A stretch of 64,000 bases of DNA from Paenibacillus sp. 453mf (GTDB lineage: Bacteria; Bacillota; Bacilli; Paenibacillales; Paenibacillaceae), in contig NZ_FPAC01000001.1 in the NCBI RefSeq assembly GCF_900116105.1, positions 2,235,135 through 2,299,134 on the forward strand, written 5' to 3'. This document shows positions 34,595 through 43,327 of this stretch, one piece after another (within the stretch, counting starts at the first letter, position 1; every line of letters starts with the position of its first letter). The position numbers and the translations under genes are program-made. The notes under the pieces are model-generated. The model saw only the letters and a program-made list of their open reading frames with translations. It searched no databases and had not been told where the DNA came from.

Positions 34595-35061
34595 CCCGTT
34601 CCATCAAATCACCCCATAATTAATATTACGATTGTACAATGCTGAATCCAATGAAAGTAAGCTAATTATCAAAGTTGCTTTAGTTTTTTTTGACATACTC
34701 ATGATTAACATGCCCTTTTCGCGGTATGCTATAAATTGAAGAGAAAGATTAAGGAACTCACACGGTCGGTCGTTGAGATTAACTGACCGTGTGGCTCTCA
34801 AGTCCTACCTATCGTTAAAGGGCTACGAGGAGGTTGACTATTGCGGTGGCTAAGCTGACCAAGGCCGTGAGAAGCGTAACCCGCTATTTCCGAGATAATA
34901 GATGATGAAATAGAAATGAAGACCTGTCCAAGAAAATAGGGCTTTTCCATAGTCAGTAATCTTCTTTTGTGCATTATTTTGCAAAACTATATGGATATAT
35001 ATTCCTATATCTGTTAGACTATGTTTTGTTTGGAATTGATACTTTAGGAGGGTATATCTAC
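34595..35061. other. Low-information accessory region
   Basis: No firm gene. It contains the 9-bp hairpin CACACGGTC/GACCGTGTG (about 34759-34793), a GAGGAGG at 34827-34833 followed by a possible 19-codon frame starting at a GTG (34846-34905), and the first copy of the direct repeat (34904-34957). Confidence 0.5.
34904..34957 (+). repeat. Left imperfect direct repeat flanking the Ltp gene
   Basis: GATGAAATAGAAATGAAGACC ... AGGGCTTTTCCATAGTCAG is a decayed copy of the sequence at 35799-35855. The hairpin arms are broken here (ACCTGTCC versus ATAGGGC), so it would be a weak terminator. Confidence 0.65.
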
Positions 35062-35760
35062 ATGTGGGCAGTTATAGGCTTGTTTAGTTTTGTAGGATTT
35101 ATTATTTACCTAGTGTTAGGCTTGATTTCGGTTGCCAAAAAGAATGGATTTGCTAAGAAAAGATTCTTAACTTGCTTGGTGCTTTTCATAATAGTAGTTG
35201 TTGCGGTATCTGCAGATCCAAGCACTCAAACCGAGACAGCTGAATCAGATGAAACATCTACTGAAGTCGTAGAAACAAATGTTACGACAGCGTCTTCAAA
35301 CGCTCCTACTGAAGAAGCAGAAGAACCAGACGAACAAGAGAAGGCCGCACAAGAGGCTGAAGCAAATGCTGCTGAAGATACAGCTAAAAAGGAAGCAGAA
35401 GCAAAAGCTACTGAAGAAGCAGCCAAAAAAGAAGCAGCGGCAAAAGAGGAAAGTATACCTAGAGAACATAAAGCGGCATTAATAAAAGCGGAATCATACG
35501 CAGAAACTATGAATATGTCAAAGGCAGGAATTTACGATCAGTTGACTTCTGAATATGGAGAAAACTTCCCAGAAGAAGCCGCTCGATATGCTATTGATAA
35601 CATTGTATTTGATTGGAAAGAAAATGCATTAAAAAAGGCACAAACATATGCAGAAACTATGAGTATGTCAAATTCGGCTATTTATGATCAATTGATTTCA
35701 GAATACGGGGAAAAATTCACCGAGGAAGAAGCACAATACGCTATTGATAATTTAGAATAA
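35062..35760 (+). CDS. Ltp-family surface protein with two Ltp repeats
   Basis: I chose the ATG at 35062 (232 residues) with AGGAGG ten bases upstream. An N-terminal hydrophobic region has two helices (about 1-25 and 40-55), then an acidic and alanine/lysine-rich linker (about 60-145). It ends in two copies of the Ltp-type repeat, ALIKAESYAETMNMSKAGIY and ALKKAQTYAETMSMSNSAIY, each followed by DQL.SEYGE and a YAIDN tail. In phage TP-J34 Ltp blocks superinfecting phage DNA entry; related domains occur on host proteins. The gene lies in an accessory scar beside an integrase remnant, flanked by direct repeats. Exclusion activity is inference. Confidence 0.78.
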   Translation: MWAVIGLFSFVGFIIYLVLGLISVAKKNGFAKKRFLTCLVLFIIVVVAVSADPSTQTETAESDETSTEVVETNVTTASSNAPTEEAEEPDEQEKAAQEAEANAAEDTAKKEAEAKATEEAAKKEAAAKEESIPREHKAALIKAESYAETMNMSKAGIYDQLTSEYGENFPEEAARYAIDNIVFDWKENALKKAQTYAETMSMSNSAIYDQLISEYGEKFTEEEAQYAIDNLE

Positions 35761-35798
35761 GAACGAAGATATTATATATTCAAAATAATTAAAAAGAG

Positions 35799-35855
35799 GA
35801 TGAATTAGAAATAAAGCCCTGTCCATGAGAACAGGGCTCTTTCATTTAGTCAGCT
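35799..35855 (+). repeat. Right imperfect direct repeat with terminator
   Basis: GATGAATTAGAAATAAAGCCC ... ACAGGGCTCTTTCATTTAGTCAG; the AGCCCTGT/ACAGGGCT stem with CTTTCATTT can terminate the Ltp transcript. It matches the left copy at 34904-34957 over most of its length. Confidence 0.75.
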
Positions 35856-35930
35856 GCTTCGATCTTTGATAGTCTTTGTCTTTAATCAAATTTAGCAATA
35901 TCTTCCGAATTGTTCGCGATTAAAGTCAAA

Positions 35931-36108
35931 AGCGAATTTACTGGTAATAGCCATTCATGCTTTGCAACACACATGCAGTACTCCTTTTTAAAGCTGGTGC
36001 TGAGATACGTACAAGAAAGAATAGGTCATCGTAGCATCAGTATTACTTTAGATGTGTATGCTCATAATCCTACAATATGCTCCCATAAAGAAAAACCCTT
36101 GAGCTCTT
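35931..36108 (+). pseudogene. Tyrosine recombinase (integrase) C-terminal remnant
   Basis: The frame encodes HSCFATHMQYSFLK, then a one-base shift moves the reading from AGAEI to RYVQERIGHRSISITLDVYAH. The second part is the typical integrase end, with the LGH-type motif and the tyrosine in DVYAH. The N-terminal catalytic and core-binding domains are missing. It is a frameshifted fragment with no plausible function, and its end overlaps the glnA terminator. It shows that a phage or integrative element once occupied the lexA-glnA interval. Confidence 0.78.
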
Positions 36109-36124
36109 AGAGCGCCAAGGGTTT
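36088..36124 (-). terminator. Intrinsic terminator after glnA
   Basis: Minus strand AAACCCTTG ... CAAGGGTTT with an inner GCTCTAAGAGC stem and a T tail (TTTTTC), just past the glnA stop at 36131. Confidence 0.87.
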
Positions 36125-36130
36125 CCGGTT

Positions 36131-37459
36131 TTAGTAAAGCGTCAAATATTGATCGCGTTCCCATTGATGTACTTGTGTGCGATACATGTCCCACTCGATC
36201 TCTTTCAGCTCATAGAAGTGAGCCAGCGCATGATCACCAAGCGCCTCAGTAATAACTTCGCTGCGGATCAGCTCATGCAATGCTTCCTTCAGGTCGGCTG
36301 GGAGTGAAGGAATACCTTCTTCAATACGCTCTTCTTCGGACATGATGTAAATATTGCGGTCAATCGGAGCAGGAAGACTCAGCTCACGGTTAATTCCGTC
36401 CAGTCCGGCTTTGAGCATCACAGCCAGTGCCAGATATGGATTCGCAGCAGGGTCCGGATTACGTACTTCTACACGAGTACTTAGCCCACGGGAAGCCGGA
36501 ATACGGATCATCGGACTACGGTTACTTGCAGACCATGCAACATAGCAAGGCGCTTCATAACCAGGAACCAAACGTTTGTAAGAGTTCACTGTCGGATTCG
36601 TAATTGCCGCCATAGCGCGTGCATGCTTGAGAATACCAGCCATGTATTGGCGTGCTGTTTTGCTGAGACCCAAAGTATCGGATCCATCATAGAATGTATT
36701 CACATTGTCTTTGAATAGAGATTGGTGGCAGTGCATACCCGAACCATTCATGCCGAAGAGCGGCTTAGGCATAAATGTCGCATGCAGTCCATGCTGACGA
36801 GCAATCGTCTTAACAACCAGCTTAAACGTTTGAATCTGGTCAGCAGCCTTGATTGCGTCTGCGTACTTAAAGTCAATTTCATGCTGCCCTGGAGCAACCT
36901 CATGGTGAGAGGCTTCAATCTCGAAGCCCATTTCCTCGAGCGTCAGTACGATCTCACGACGGCAGTTCTCTCCAAGATCCGTTGGAGCAAGGTCAAAATA
37001 ACCACCTTGGTCGTTCAGTTCTTCCGTTGGGTTACCATTGGCATCCGTACGGAACAGGAAGAATTCGGGTTCTGGTCCTACGTTCATAGAAGTGTAGCCC
37101 ATTTGCTCTGCTTCTGTAAGCACACGCTTCAGGATGCCACGCGGGTCCCCAGCAAACGGAGTTCCATCTGGCATATACACATCACAAATAAGACGCGCAA
37201 CACGATTCTCTGTTACCCATGGGAAAATAACCCATGTGTCCAGATCCGGGTACAAGTACATATCTGATTCTTCAATACGAACATAGCCTTCGATGGAAGA
37301 GCCGTCAAACATCATCTTGTTGTCGAGTGCTTTTTCCAGCTGGCTTACGGGAATTTCAACGTTTTTGATTGTTCCAAGCAAATCTGTAAATTGCAAACGA
37401 ATGAAACGTACATTTTCTTCTTTCGCTATGCGGAGAATGTCATCTTTTGTATAACTCAC
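36131..37459 (-). CDS. glnA: Glutamine synthetase GlnA
   Basis: 442 residues, the length of type I-alpha glutamine synthetase. Visible motifs: DGSSIEG (about residue 53), the GPEPEFFLF segment (about 130), [16 protein letters not shown] (about 235), [17 protein letters not shown] with the ATP-site lysine, and [11 protein letters not shown] (about 345). The GTG start at 37459 has GAGGATATA upstream. In Bacillus, GlnA also controls GlnR and TnrA when feedback-inhibited. It lies downstream of glnR, as in the glnRA operon, with a promoter of its own at 37578-37606. Confidence 0.97.
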   Translation of the reverse strand: MSYTKDDILRIAKEENVRFIRLQFTDLLGTIKNVEIPVSQLEKALDNKMMFDGSSIEGYVRIEESDMYLYPDLDTWVIFPWVTENRVARLICDVYMPDGTPFAGDPRGILKRVLTEAEQMGYTSMNVGPEPEFFLFRTDANGNPTEELNDQGGYFDLAPTDLGENCRREIVLTLEEMGFEIEASHHEVAPGQHEIDFKYADAIKAADQIQTFKLVVKTIARQHGLHATFMPKPLFGMNGSGMHCHQSLFKDNVNTFYDGSDTLGLSKTARQYMAGILKHARAMAAITNPTVNSYKRLVPGYEAPCYVAWSASNRSPMIRIPASRGLSTRVEVRNPDPAANPYLALAVMLKAGLDGINRELSLPAPIDRNIYIMSEEERIEEGIPSLPADLKEALHELIRSEVITEALGDHALAHFYELKEIEWDMYRTQVHQWERDQYLTLY

Positions 37460-37577
37460 TATATCCTCTCCCTCTTCTTCTTAAAAGTATCAGCTTCAAC
37501 AAGTATTGCTATTGCAGGTTAATCGTATACCGCAGATAACGCCACTACAGAGCTGCAAGAAATGATGGGTCTCATTC

Positions 37578-37606
37578 ATTGTCACAGGCAAAGGATAAGA
37601 TGTCAA
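37578..37606 (-). promoter_or_regulatory. Candidate glnA promoter
   Basis: Minus strand TTGACA, a 17-base spacer and GACAAT in the 219-base glnR-glnA gap. No TGTNA-N7-TNACA GlnR box was found in this gap. Confidence 0.55.
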
Positions 37607-37678
37607 GAAAGCGATTACGAGCTCTTAAGCCATTCCTATCCTGTTTTTCTTATACCCGCTCCCCTTCGTTAACTAACA

Positions 37679-38095
37679 TTACTTCTTGTTAAAGAACCTC
37701 GACAGCTCCCCTTGGATCAGAGAAACCTGTCCCGGGCGTTTGCCGCCAGATACCAGCTGCTGCTTAAGTAAACGGTGGAGCTGTGAATCTGACAGCTCTC
37801 TGCGCTTCACTTCTGTGTCCGCCGTAATGATCGTTGCTTCCTCTGACTCTTTCGTGACAGGATTCATTACTTGTTTGATTCCAGCTATGTTTACACCCTT
37901 CTCAATGAGGGCTTTAATCTCGAGCAATCGTTCGACATCATTAAAAGAAAACATTCTTTGATTGCCCGAAGTACGTGCAGGTACGATCAAATTATGCTGT
38001 TCATAGTAGCGGATCTGGCGTGCAGACAAATCAGTAAGCTTCATCACAATACCAATTGGAAATAAGGCCATATTTCTGCGTATTTCGTCACCCAT
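37679..38095 (-). CDS. glnR: MerR-family nitrogen regulator GlnR
   Basis: I chose the ATG at 38095 (138 residues; an ATG at 38104 adds three). The start then matches Bacillus GlnR, reading MGDEIRRNMALFPIGIV. A MerR-type winged helix (LTDLSARQIRYYEQHNLI ... SFNDVERLLEIKALIEKG) is followed by a shorter C-terminal tail that contacts GlnA. It represses glnRA when nitrogen is plentiful. A GlnR/TnrA box lies upstream at 38169-38185, suggesting autoregulation. The gap to glnA (219 bases) is wide for the usual glnRA operon. Confidence 0.94.
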   Translation of the reverse strand: MGDEIRRNMALFPIGIVMKLTDLSARQIRYYEQHNLIVPARTSGNQRMFSFNDVERLLEIKALIEKGVNIAGIKQVMNPVTKESEEATIITADTEVKRRELSDSQLHRLLKQQLVSGGKRPGQVSLIQGELSRFFNKK

Positions 38096-38133
38096 CTCGT
38101 TCATCTACCTTCCAAGTATTCTAAGATATCATC

Positions 38134-38163
38134 ATTGTACATTTTTATGATACTAAGTGTCAA
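38134..38163 (-). promoter_or_regulatory. glnR promoter
   Basis: Minus strand TTGACA, an 18-base spacer and TACAAT, immediately upstream of glnR. Confidence 0.7.
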
Positions 38164-38168
38164 TGATG

Positions 38169-38185
38169 TGTTAGGTAAACTTACA
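38169..38185 (-). promoter_or_regulatory. GlnR/TnrA box upstream of glnR
   Basis: TGTTA-GGTAAAC-TTACA fits TGTNA-N7-TNACA exactly. It is upstream of the glnR -35 element and overlaps the ynbB stop region. Confidence 0.7.
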
Positions 38186-39455
38186 GTAAATTACGATTTT
38201 TCATCGTTTGTAACGCCATGAGCACACCGTATTTCACATGAGAATAAGTAAGTCCGCCTTGCATATATCCAATATAAGGCTCACGAATCGGCGCATCGGC
38301 GGAGAGCTCCAGACTGCCTCCTTGAATAAAGGTTCCTGCTGCCATAATAACCGGATGTTCATAACCCGGCATATCCCATGGCTCCGGCACGACATGACTG
38401 TCCACAGCGGCGGCACGCTGAATACCTTGTACGAACGCAATCAGATGTTCTGGTCCGCTAAAGGAAACAGCCTGAATCAGATCTGTTCGTATTTCATTCC
38501 ACGCCGGCTTCGTTTCAAAACCGACTGCTTCAAACATAGCTGAAGCAAAAATGCTACCCTTTACGGCTTGTCCCACGGTAGATGGAGCAAGATACAAACC
38601 CTGATATATCCCTCTTGTCGTACCCAGCATTGCACCTACTTCTCCCCCAATACCGGGTGCAGTTAAGCGGTATGCAGCCAGCTGGACATATTTTGCTTTA
38701 CCACAAATGTAGCCCCCTGTTTCAGCAATACCTCCACCAGGATTTTTGATCAGAGAGCCTGCAATCAGGTCTGCCCCTACCTCAGTTGGCTCCTGCTCCT
38801 CCGTAAATTCCCCATAACAATTGTCTACGAATACAATCACATCCGGCTTGATTGCTTTTACTTTTTCAATCATTTCTTTGATCTGCTGCACTGTAAAGGA
38901 TGAGCGCCAGTCATATCCTCTTGAACGCTGAATGCCGATAACCTTGGTATTGGAATGAATGGCCTGTTCTACCGCTGCAAAGTCCACCAGTCCTTCAGGA
39001 GTCAAATCCGTTTCACGATATGTAATACCAAAATCATACAGTGATCCCGTTCCATCATCCGGCTTGCCAATCACCTTATGAAGCGTGTCGTAAGGCCTGC
39101 CTGTAATGTACAGGAGCTCATCTCCAGGTCTTAGCACACCAAAAAGAGCGGTGGCAATCGTATGCGTTCCCGATGCAAAATGTGGACGCACCAAAGCCGC
39201 CTCCGCTCCAAAAACGTCGGCATACACTTCATCTAACACTTCTCGGCCGCGATCATTATATGCATAGCCTGTAGATCCAGCAAAATGGAAGTCGCTTACT
39301 TGATGTCTCTGAAACGCATTAATTACCTTCCATTGGTTGCTGTCAATGACAAGGTCTACTTCTCGCAGCCGTGATTCAATCTTGTGCTCGATCATATGCT
39401 GAAGCTTAACAATGTCTGATGAAAAAACACCCATTTCTCGTTTTTCTCTCCTCAC
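38181..39455 (-). CDS. ynbB: YnbB-family PLP-dependent lyase (methionine gamma-lyase-like)
   Basis: 424 residues of the aluminium-resistance/YnbB family, a PLP fold-type I branch near Cys/Met metabolism enzymes. Signatures include FAGSTGYAYNDRGREVLDEVYADVFG, SGTHTIATALFGVLRPGDEL, the Asp-containing VFVDNCYGEF, and the Schiff-base lysine region GSLIKNPGGGIAETGGYI (about residue 245). Its reaction is not established. In B. subtilis ynbB lies between ynbA (hflX) and glnR, the same order as here. Confidence 0.9.
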   Translation of the reverse strand: MRREKREMGVFSSDIVKLQHMIEHKIESRLREVDLVIDSNQWKVINAFQRHQVSDFHFAGSTGYAYNDRGREVLDEVYADVFGAEAALVRPHFASGTHTIATALFGVLRPGDELLYITGRPYDTLHKVIGKPDDGTGSLYDFGITYRETDLTPEGLVDFAAVEQAIHSNTKVIGIQRSRGYDWRSSFTVQQIKEMIEKVKAIKPDVIVFVDNCYGEFTEEQEPTEVGADLIAGSLIKNPGGGIAETGGYICGKAKYVQLAAYRLTAPGIGGEVGAMLGTTRGIYQGLYLAPSTVGQAVKGSIFASAMFEAVGFETKPAWNEIRTDLIQAVSFSGPEHLIAFVQGIQRAAAVDSHVVPEPWDMPGYEHPVIMAAGTFIQGGSLELSADAPIREPYIGYMQGGLTYSHVKYGVLMALQTMKNRNLL

Positions 39456-39510
39456 AAAACTAACACCAACATTACTTTAGTGCGTTACATTATTAGTATA
39501 CAAAATCACA

Positions 39511-40803
39511 TCAATCTGACGAATCAATAAAATCGTTTAACAAATATCCATGCTTCTCATATTCACCTTTTTGGACCTGTACTTCATAGATAACATCGTT
39601 CTCATCATATGCCGTTTCGATCACATCGCCGATTCGATAAACGACAGAGGTGATATCACCGCGATCGGCAGGAATTCTAAACTTAACCGTATCTCCTGTC
39701 AGTTCCTCCTGTATCAATTCACGGATACTTAGCAAATCTGGCTCATCAAAGGCACTGATTTTTCTGTATCCCTTGCCTGTAGGAAGCATTTGCAGCTGTT
39801 CCGGAGAACAAGCGTCTTTCTTATTAAACAGCACGATTTGTGGTTTATCGGAAGCACCCAGCTCCTGCAGCAGCTCTTCAACGACATTCATTTGTTCCTC
39901 TCTCATCGTAGAAGAAGCGTCAACGACATGCAGGATCAGATCTGCCTCATTCACCTCTTCGAGCGTCGCTCTAAAAGCAGCGACCAGCTCATGCGGAAGG
40001 TTTTGTATAAAACCAACCGTATCTGTTAACACAATTTCTTTACCACTTGGCAGTTCCATCGTTCGGGAAGTGGGGTCAAGCGTTGCAAACAACTGATTCT
40101 CAATGTAAACATCAGCATAAGTCAGCTGTTTAAGCAGTGTAGACTTGCCGGCATTTGTATAACCAACCAGCGCCACTTGAATAACTCCGCTTTTCTTACG
40201 ACGTTCCCGGTGTAGCTTGCGGTGACGGGTTACCTCTTCTAATTGCCGCTTCAAGTCGTTAATCCGTCCGCGAATATGTCTGCGGTCCGTCTCCAGCTTG
40301 CTCTCACCGGGCCCTCTTGTACCAATTCCCCCGCCAAGACGTGACAGGTTCTTGCCGTGTCCAGACAGTCTTGGCAGAAGATAAGAATGCTGTGCCAGCT
40401 CAACCTGAATGATACCCTCTCTCGTATGAGCACGCTGTGCAAAAATATCCAAGATCAGCTGGGTTCGATCTATAATTTTCAGATCAAGGCTTTCTTCGAG
40501 ATTACGAACCTGTGCTCCAGACAGCTCTTGGTCAAATATAGCGGTAGTCGCGCCAAGCTCTTCTGCTGCTGCTCGAAGCTCTTCCACCTTTCCTTTACCA
40601 ATGAACCATTTGGAGTCCGGTGTCTCCCGATTCTGAGATATCACGCTGAGTACTTCAACACCTGCTGTTTCAGCAAGCTTAACGAGCTCTTCTAACGAAT
40701 ACTCAGGATTTAAGCCTGACCGCTTAACTTCATCTGTCACTAAGCTGACTAATACAGCCTTATCTTTCATCTCCGTGGATGTCTCGTGTGTGGAGTTCGT
40801 CAT
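39511..40803 (-). CDS. hflX: GTPase HflX
   Basis: 430 residues. The N-terminal HflX domain includes the ATP-sensing segment and the RLGGGIGTRGPGESKLE motif (about residue 165-180). It is followed by a helical linker (RINDLKRQLEEVTRHRK) and a GTPase domain with G1 VGYTNAGKSTL, G3 DTVGF, and G4 NKKD. HflX splits stalled or heat-damaged 70S ribosomes. A C-terminal beta tail follows. The ATG has AAGGAGC upstream. Position between spoVK and ynbB follows B. subtilis (ynbA). Confidence 0.95.
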   Translation of the reverse strand: MTNSTHETSTEMKDKAVLVSLVTDEVKRSGLNPEYSLEELVKLAETAGVEVLSVISQNRETPDSKWFIGKGKVEELRAAAEELGATTAIFDQELSGAQVRNLEESLDLKIIDRTQLILDIFAQRAHTREGIIQVELAQHSYLLPRLSGHGKNLSRLGGGIGTRGPGESKLETDRRHIRGRINDLKRQLEEVTRHRKLHRERRKKSGVIQVALVGYTNAGKSTLLKQLTYADVYIENQLFATLDPTSRTMELPSGKEIVLTDTVGFIQNLPHELVAAFRATLEEVNEADLILHVVDASSTMREEQMNVVEELLQELGASDKPQIVLFNKKDACSPEQLQMLPTGKGYRKISAFDEPDLLSIRELIQEELTGDTVKFRIPADRGDITSVVYRIGDVIETAYDENDVIYEVQVQKGEYEKHGYLLNDFIDSSD

Positions 40804-40879
40804 TTCTTAAGCTCCTTCAAATATAGGTATCGTCTACAATTTCAGTCCCTATGGATTGTAAGTGAATATCTATTATCGC

Positions 40880-41878
40880 TTATTTCTTGTCTAGCTTCAA
40901 ATCCTCGACCCGAAGCGTCATCAGCTCCAATTTGCCAGGATTTCCTGAGGAGTACTGATTTAGCAGCCGGACCGCTTGATGTCTAATTGATTTCTCAATC
41001 AAATTTCTAACATACCTTGCATTGCTGAAGGCTTGTGACGTTTCGTTCTTCTCATCAAGCAGATGCTGCTTTAACTTGAGTATGGTCTGAGGCATCAAAA
41101 TATAATCTCGATCCTTTGCCATAAGCTCTGAAATCTGAATCAACTGATCAATTGAATAGTCAGGAAATTCGATTTGGATCGGAAACCTGGACGGCAGACC
41201 AGGATTGGTCTGCATAAAGAAATCGATCTCGTCTGAATAGCCGGCAAGTATCAATATAAATTGATTTTTGTGGTCTTCCATCGCTTTAACCAGCGTATCG
41301 ATTGCTTCTTTACCAAAATCCTTCTCACCGCCGCGTGCCAGGCTGTAGGCTTCATCAATAAACAGAATGCCGCCTAATGACTTCTTAACCAAATCCCTTG
41401 TTTTTTGAGCAGTGTGACCAATATATTCGCCAACCAGATCAGCTCTCTCCACCTCAATGAGATGACCTTTAGCCAAGACCCCCATCTTCTGGAACAGCTT
41501 GGCGACGATACGAGCAACCGTTGTCTTGCCAGTACCGGGATTGCCTTTGAACACCATATGATACACATGAGAACCGCTCATGAGTCCCGCATCAGATCTC
41601 ATCTGTGCAATTTGCAGAAATGCATAAATTTCAAATACAAAATCCTTAATACTCTCCAGGCCCACCAACTGATCCAATTCCTTCTGAATATCCAGATACA
41701 TCGCAAACTGGGGATTGTTCTTCAAAGAGGCGGCAGTCTCTTCCGGATCTGATATGGACTCTTTATTCAGACCATAGCCTTCTGTCTGATTACGCAAAAC
41801 AACATTAATTTGCCTGGAAGGTCTACCTTCCGGCCGCTCTCCTGCTGCCATCGCTCTTCCGTTCATATAAACGCTCAC
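40880..41878 (-). CDS. spoVK: Stage V sporulation AAA+ protein SpoVK
   Basis: 332 residues of the CbxX/CfqX AAA+ family. Walker A GNPGTGKTT (about residue 115), Walker B ILFIDEAYSLARGG, sensor and arginine-finger region GLPSRFPIQIEFPDYS. The N-terminus before the AAA domain is longer than in B. subtilis SpoVK and polar. GTG at 41878 or ATG at 41866 could start it; GAGGTG lies nine bases before the ATG, which favours it. In sporulation it acts in spore maturation. It precedes hflX as in B. subtilis. Confidence 0.92.
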   Translation of the reverse strand: MSVYMNGRAMAAGERPEGRPSRQINVVLRNQTEGYGLNKESISDPEETAASLKNNPQFAMYLDIQKELDQLVGLESIKDFVFEIYAFLQIAQMRSDAGLMSGSHVYHMVFKGNPGTGKTTVARIVAKLFQKMGVLAKGHLIEVERADLVGEYIGHTAQKTRDLVKKSLGGILFIDEAYSLARGGEKDFGKEAIDTLVKAMEDHKNQFILILAGYSDEIDFFMQTNPGLPSRFPIQIEFPDYSIDQLIQISELMAKDRDYILMPQTILKLKQHLLDEKNETSQAFSNARYVRNLIEKSIRHQAVRLLNQYSSGNPGKLELMTLRVEDLKLDKK

Positions 41879-41959
41879 CTCAACTCCATAAGGGGCTAAC
41901 TTCTCTATCTAAAGTATTCTAGTTAGTTCAATGTTATTAGAAGTTTCCCTTAAAAAATA

Positions 41960-42610
41960 TTACTGAAGGAACAGGAGTGCGGCGTCCAACTTCCATTTGG
42001 TATAAGCAAGCGTTTCCCGAATTTGGCTTGGCAAAAAAGGCATCACCACGGATTCAGCAAGTGAGACTGCGGGTGCTTCATAGTCAAGAAACTCGGCGAT
42101 TTCAAGTGATCGCATTCCGTGAAAATCATGCGTTATAATGATGGATGAGGTTAAGCCCTCATCTGTCATAATTTTCTGACTGAACAGCAAATTCTCGTAA
42201 GTACTGGTAGCTTCGTTCTCCAAAAAAATACGAGAGGCCTCCACACCGTGCTCTACAAGATAGCGCTGCATTCCTTCGGCCTCGGTAAGTCGATGCTGAG
42301 GACTGTCCAATCCACCTGTGACGATAAAGTATCGAAAGCTTCCGGCGTTGTATAACTCAAGTGCCTTGTCCAATCGTTCAGCGAGACCCGGGCTGGGCTC
42401 GTCGCCCCACAGCGACGCCCCCAGTACAATGCCCACGTCAACAGGATCAGCTATTTCAGTTGTCTCATTCGGATTGAAAATCTTCCACTGTACATAAACG
42501 ACCCAGATCAACCCAATAATCACTACTGCTGCTAATATTCTAAATGCATATCGAAAAAAATTCGTTTCCCTTGGTCTTTTATTCATAGGTTTTGCTTGCT
42601 CAAATGTCAT
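41960..42610 (-). CDS. YdcF-like membrane protein (DUF218)
   Basis: 216 residues: a basic N-terminus, one membrane helix (ILAAVVIIGLIWVVYVQW) and a DUF218 domain. The latter shows VGIVLGASLWG, PGLAERLDKALELYNAG, FIVTGGL, EAEGMQRYLVEHGV and the SIIITHDFHGMRSLEIA segment. DUF218 proteins are linked to envelope processes (for example SanA and ElyC), but the reaction is not known. The 3' neighbour is spoVK and the 5' neighbour DUF402, from which it is separated by three bases. Confidence 0.87.
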   Translation of the reverse strand: MTFEQAKPMNKRPRETNFFRYAFRILAAVVIIGLIWVVYVQWKIFNPNETTEIADPVDVGIVLGASLWGDEPSPGLAERLDKALELYNAGSFRYFIVTGGLDSPQHRLTEAEGMQRYLVEHGVEASRIFLENEATSTYENLLFSQKIMTDEGLTSSIIITHDFHGMRSLEIAEFLDYEAPAVSLAESVVMPFLPSQIRETLAYTKWKLDAALLFLQ

Positions 42611-42613
42611 AGC

Positions 42614-43165
42614 TCACTCCTTGAATTCTCCATTCTCGAACAAAGTGGAACGTTGTTCCAATGACATTTGGAAATAAGGGAACGAATGTGCATCAATCGA
42701 ATGCAATAAGTATTGTGCTGTCCGCATGGACAATTCGTAATCAGTGGTCGTAATATGCCCCTTATCCAAAGCGTCGTCGAGTTCATCCTCGTCCAGCAGA
42801 AATACTTCTCCATCCTTGAGAACAATAACATCCAAATATAAGTCATCAAACCACGGGACCCCCTGGTCTGTGACTCCCTGACTGCGGCAAGTATCAATAT
42901 ACCACTCAATTATCCGTTCCTGGTCATCAAACATCGCCGTCACCACAAAGTGTTCATCTTTTGGAAAATACTGAAGCCAGGAATACCCTTTATCCGCTGT
43001 GCAGAATGTATACCCTCCATAGGTTTTCCATAGTGGTTCCTTTAACTCATGGATGGTATAAAGGGATAAATAGCCAGTAAACTCCTCGCTCTCAACATAT
43101 CGACAGGTGAATTGCCGGTTCGTAATCCGTCGCCAGTTCGCCCTATCTCCAAATTTTCTCTTCAT
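42614..43165 (-). CDS. DUF402 protein (nucleoside diphosphate phosphatase-like)
   Basis: I chose the ATG at 43165 (183 residues), six bases after GAGGG; an ATG at 43171 is also possible. DUF402 signatures are QYFPKDEHFVVTAMFDD, the EWYIDTCRSQGV segment and the acidic LYLDVIVLKDGEVFLLDEDELDDAL stretch that forms the metal-binding face. Related proteins include FomD and YtqA-type hydrolases acting on nucleotide-linked phosphonates or diphosphates. No pathway partner lies nearby. Confidence 0.82.
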   Translation of the reverse strand: MKRKFGDRANWRRITNRQFTCRYVESEEFTGYLSLYTIHELKEPLWKTYGGYTFCTADKGYSWLQYFPKDEHFVVTAMFDDQERIIEWYIDTCRSQGVTDQGVPWFDDLYLDVIVLKDGEVFLLDEDELDDALDKGHITTTDYELSMRTAQYLLHSIDAHSFPYFQMSLEQRSTLFENGEFKE

Positions 43166-43275
43166 CCTCATCCCTCTTTACTCATCCAATATCCGCTTTA
43201 TTAAAAACAGCTTACCATATTTAAGTTATACACTCAAAATTTACGTATATACAAAATAAATCAGTACCAGTACGC

Positions 43276-43311
43276 AAAAAAAGACCTGCTGCCATAGTTG
43301 TGACAGCAGGC
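43276..43311 (-). terminator. Intrinsic terminator after PBP1A gene
   Basis: Minus strand CCTGCTG ... CAGCAGG with a following TCTTTTTTT, 17 bases past the stop at 43328. Confidence 0.9.
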
Positions 43312-43327
43312 CTTTCATTAAAATACA

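Noticed and set aside
34604..34801. 65-codon minus-strand frame upstream of the HTH gene
   Set aside because: No ribosome binding site; the sequence is not protein-like and overlaps a hairpin.
35910..36110. 66-codon plus-strand frame taken as an intact gene
   Set aside because: Its middle shows an integrase C-terminus only if a one-base frameshift is corrected, so it is listed as a pseudogene.
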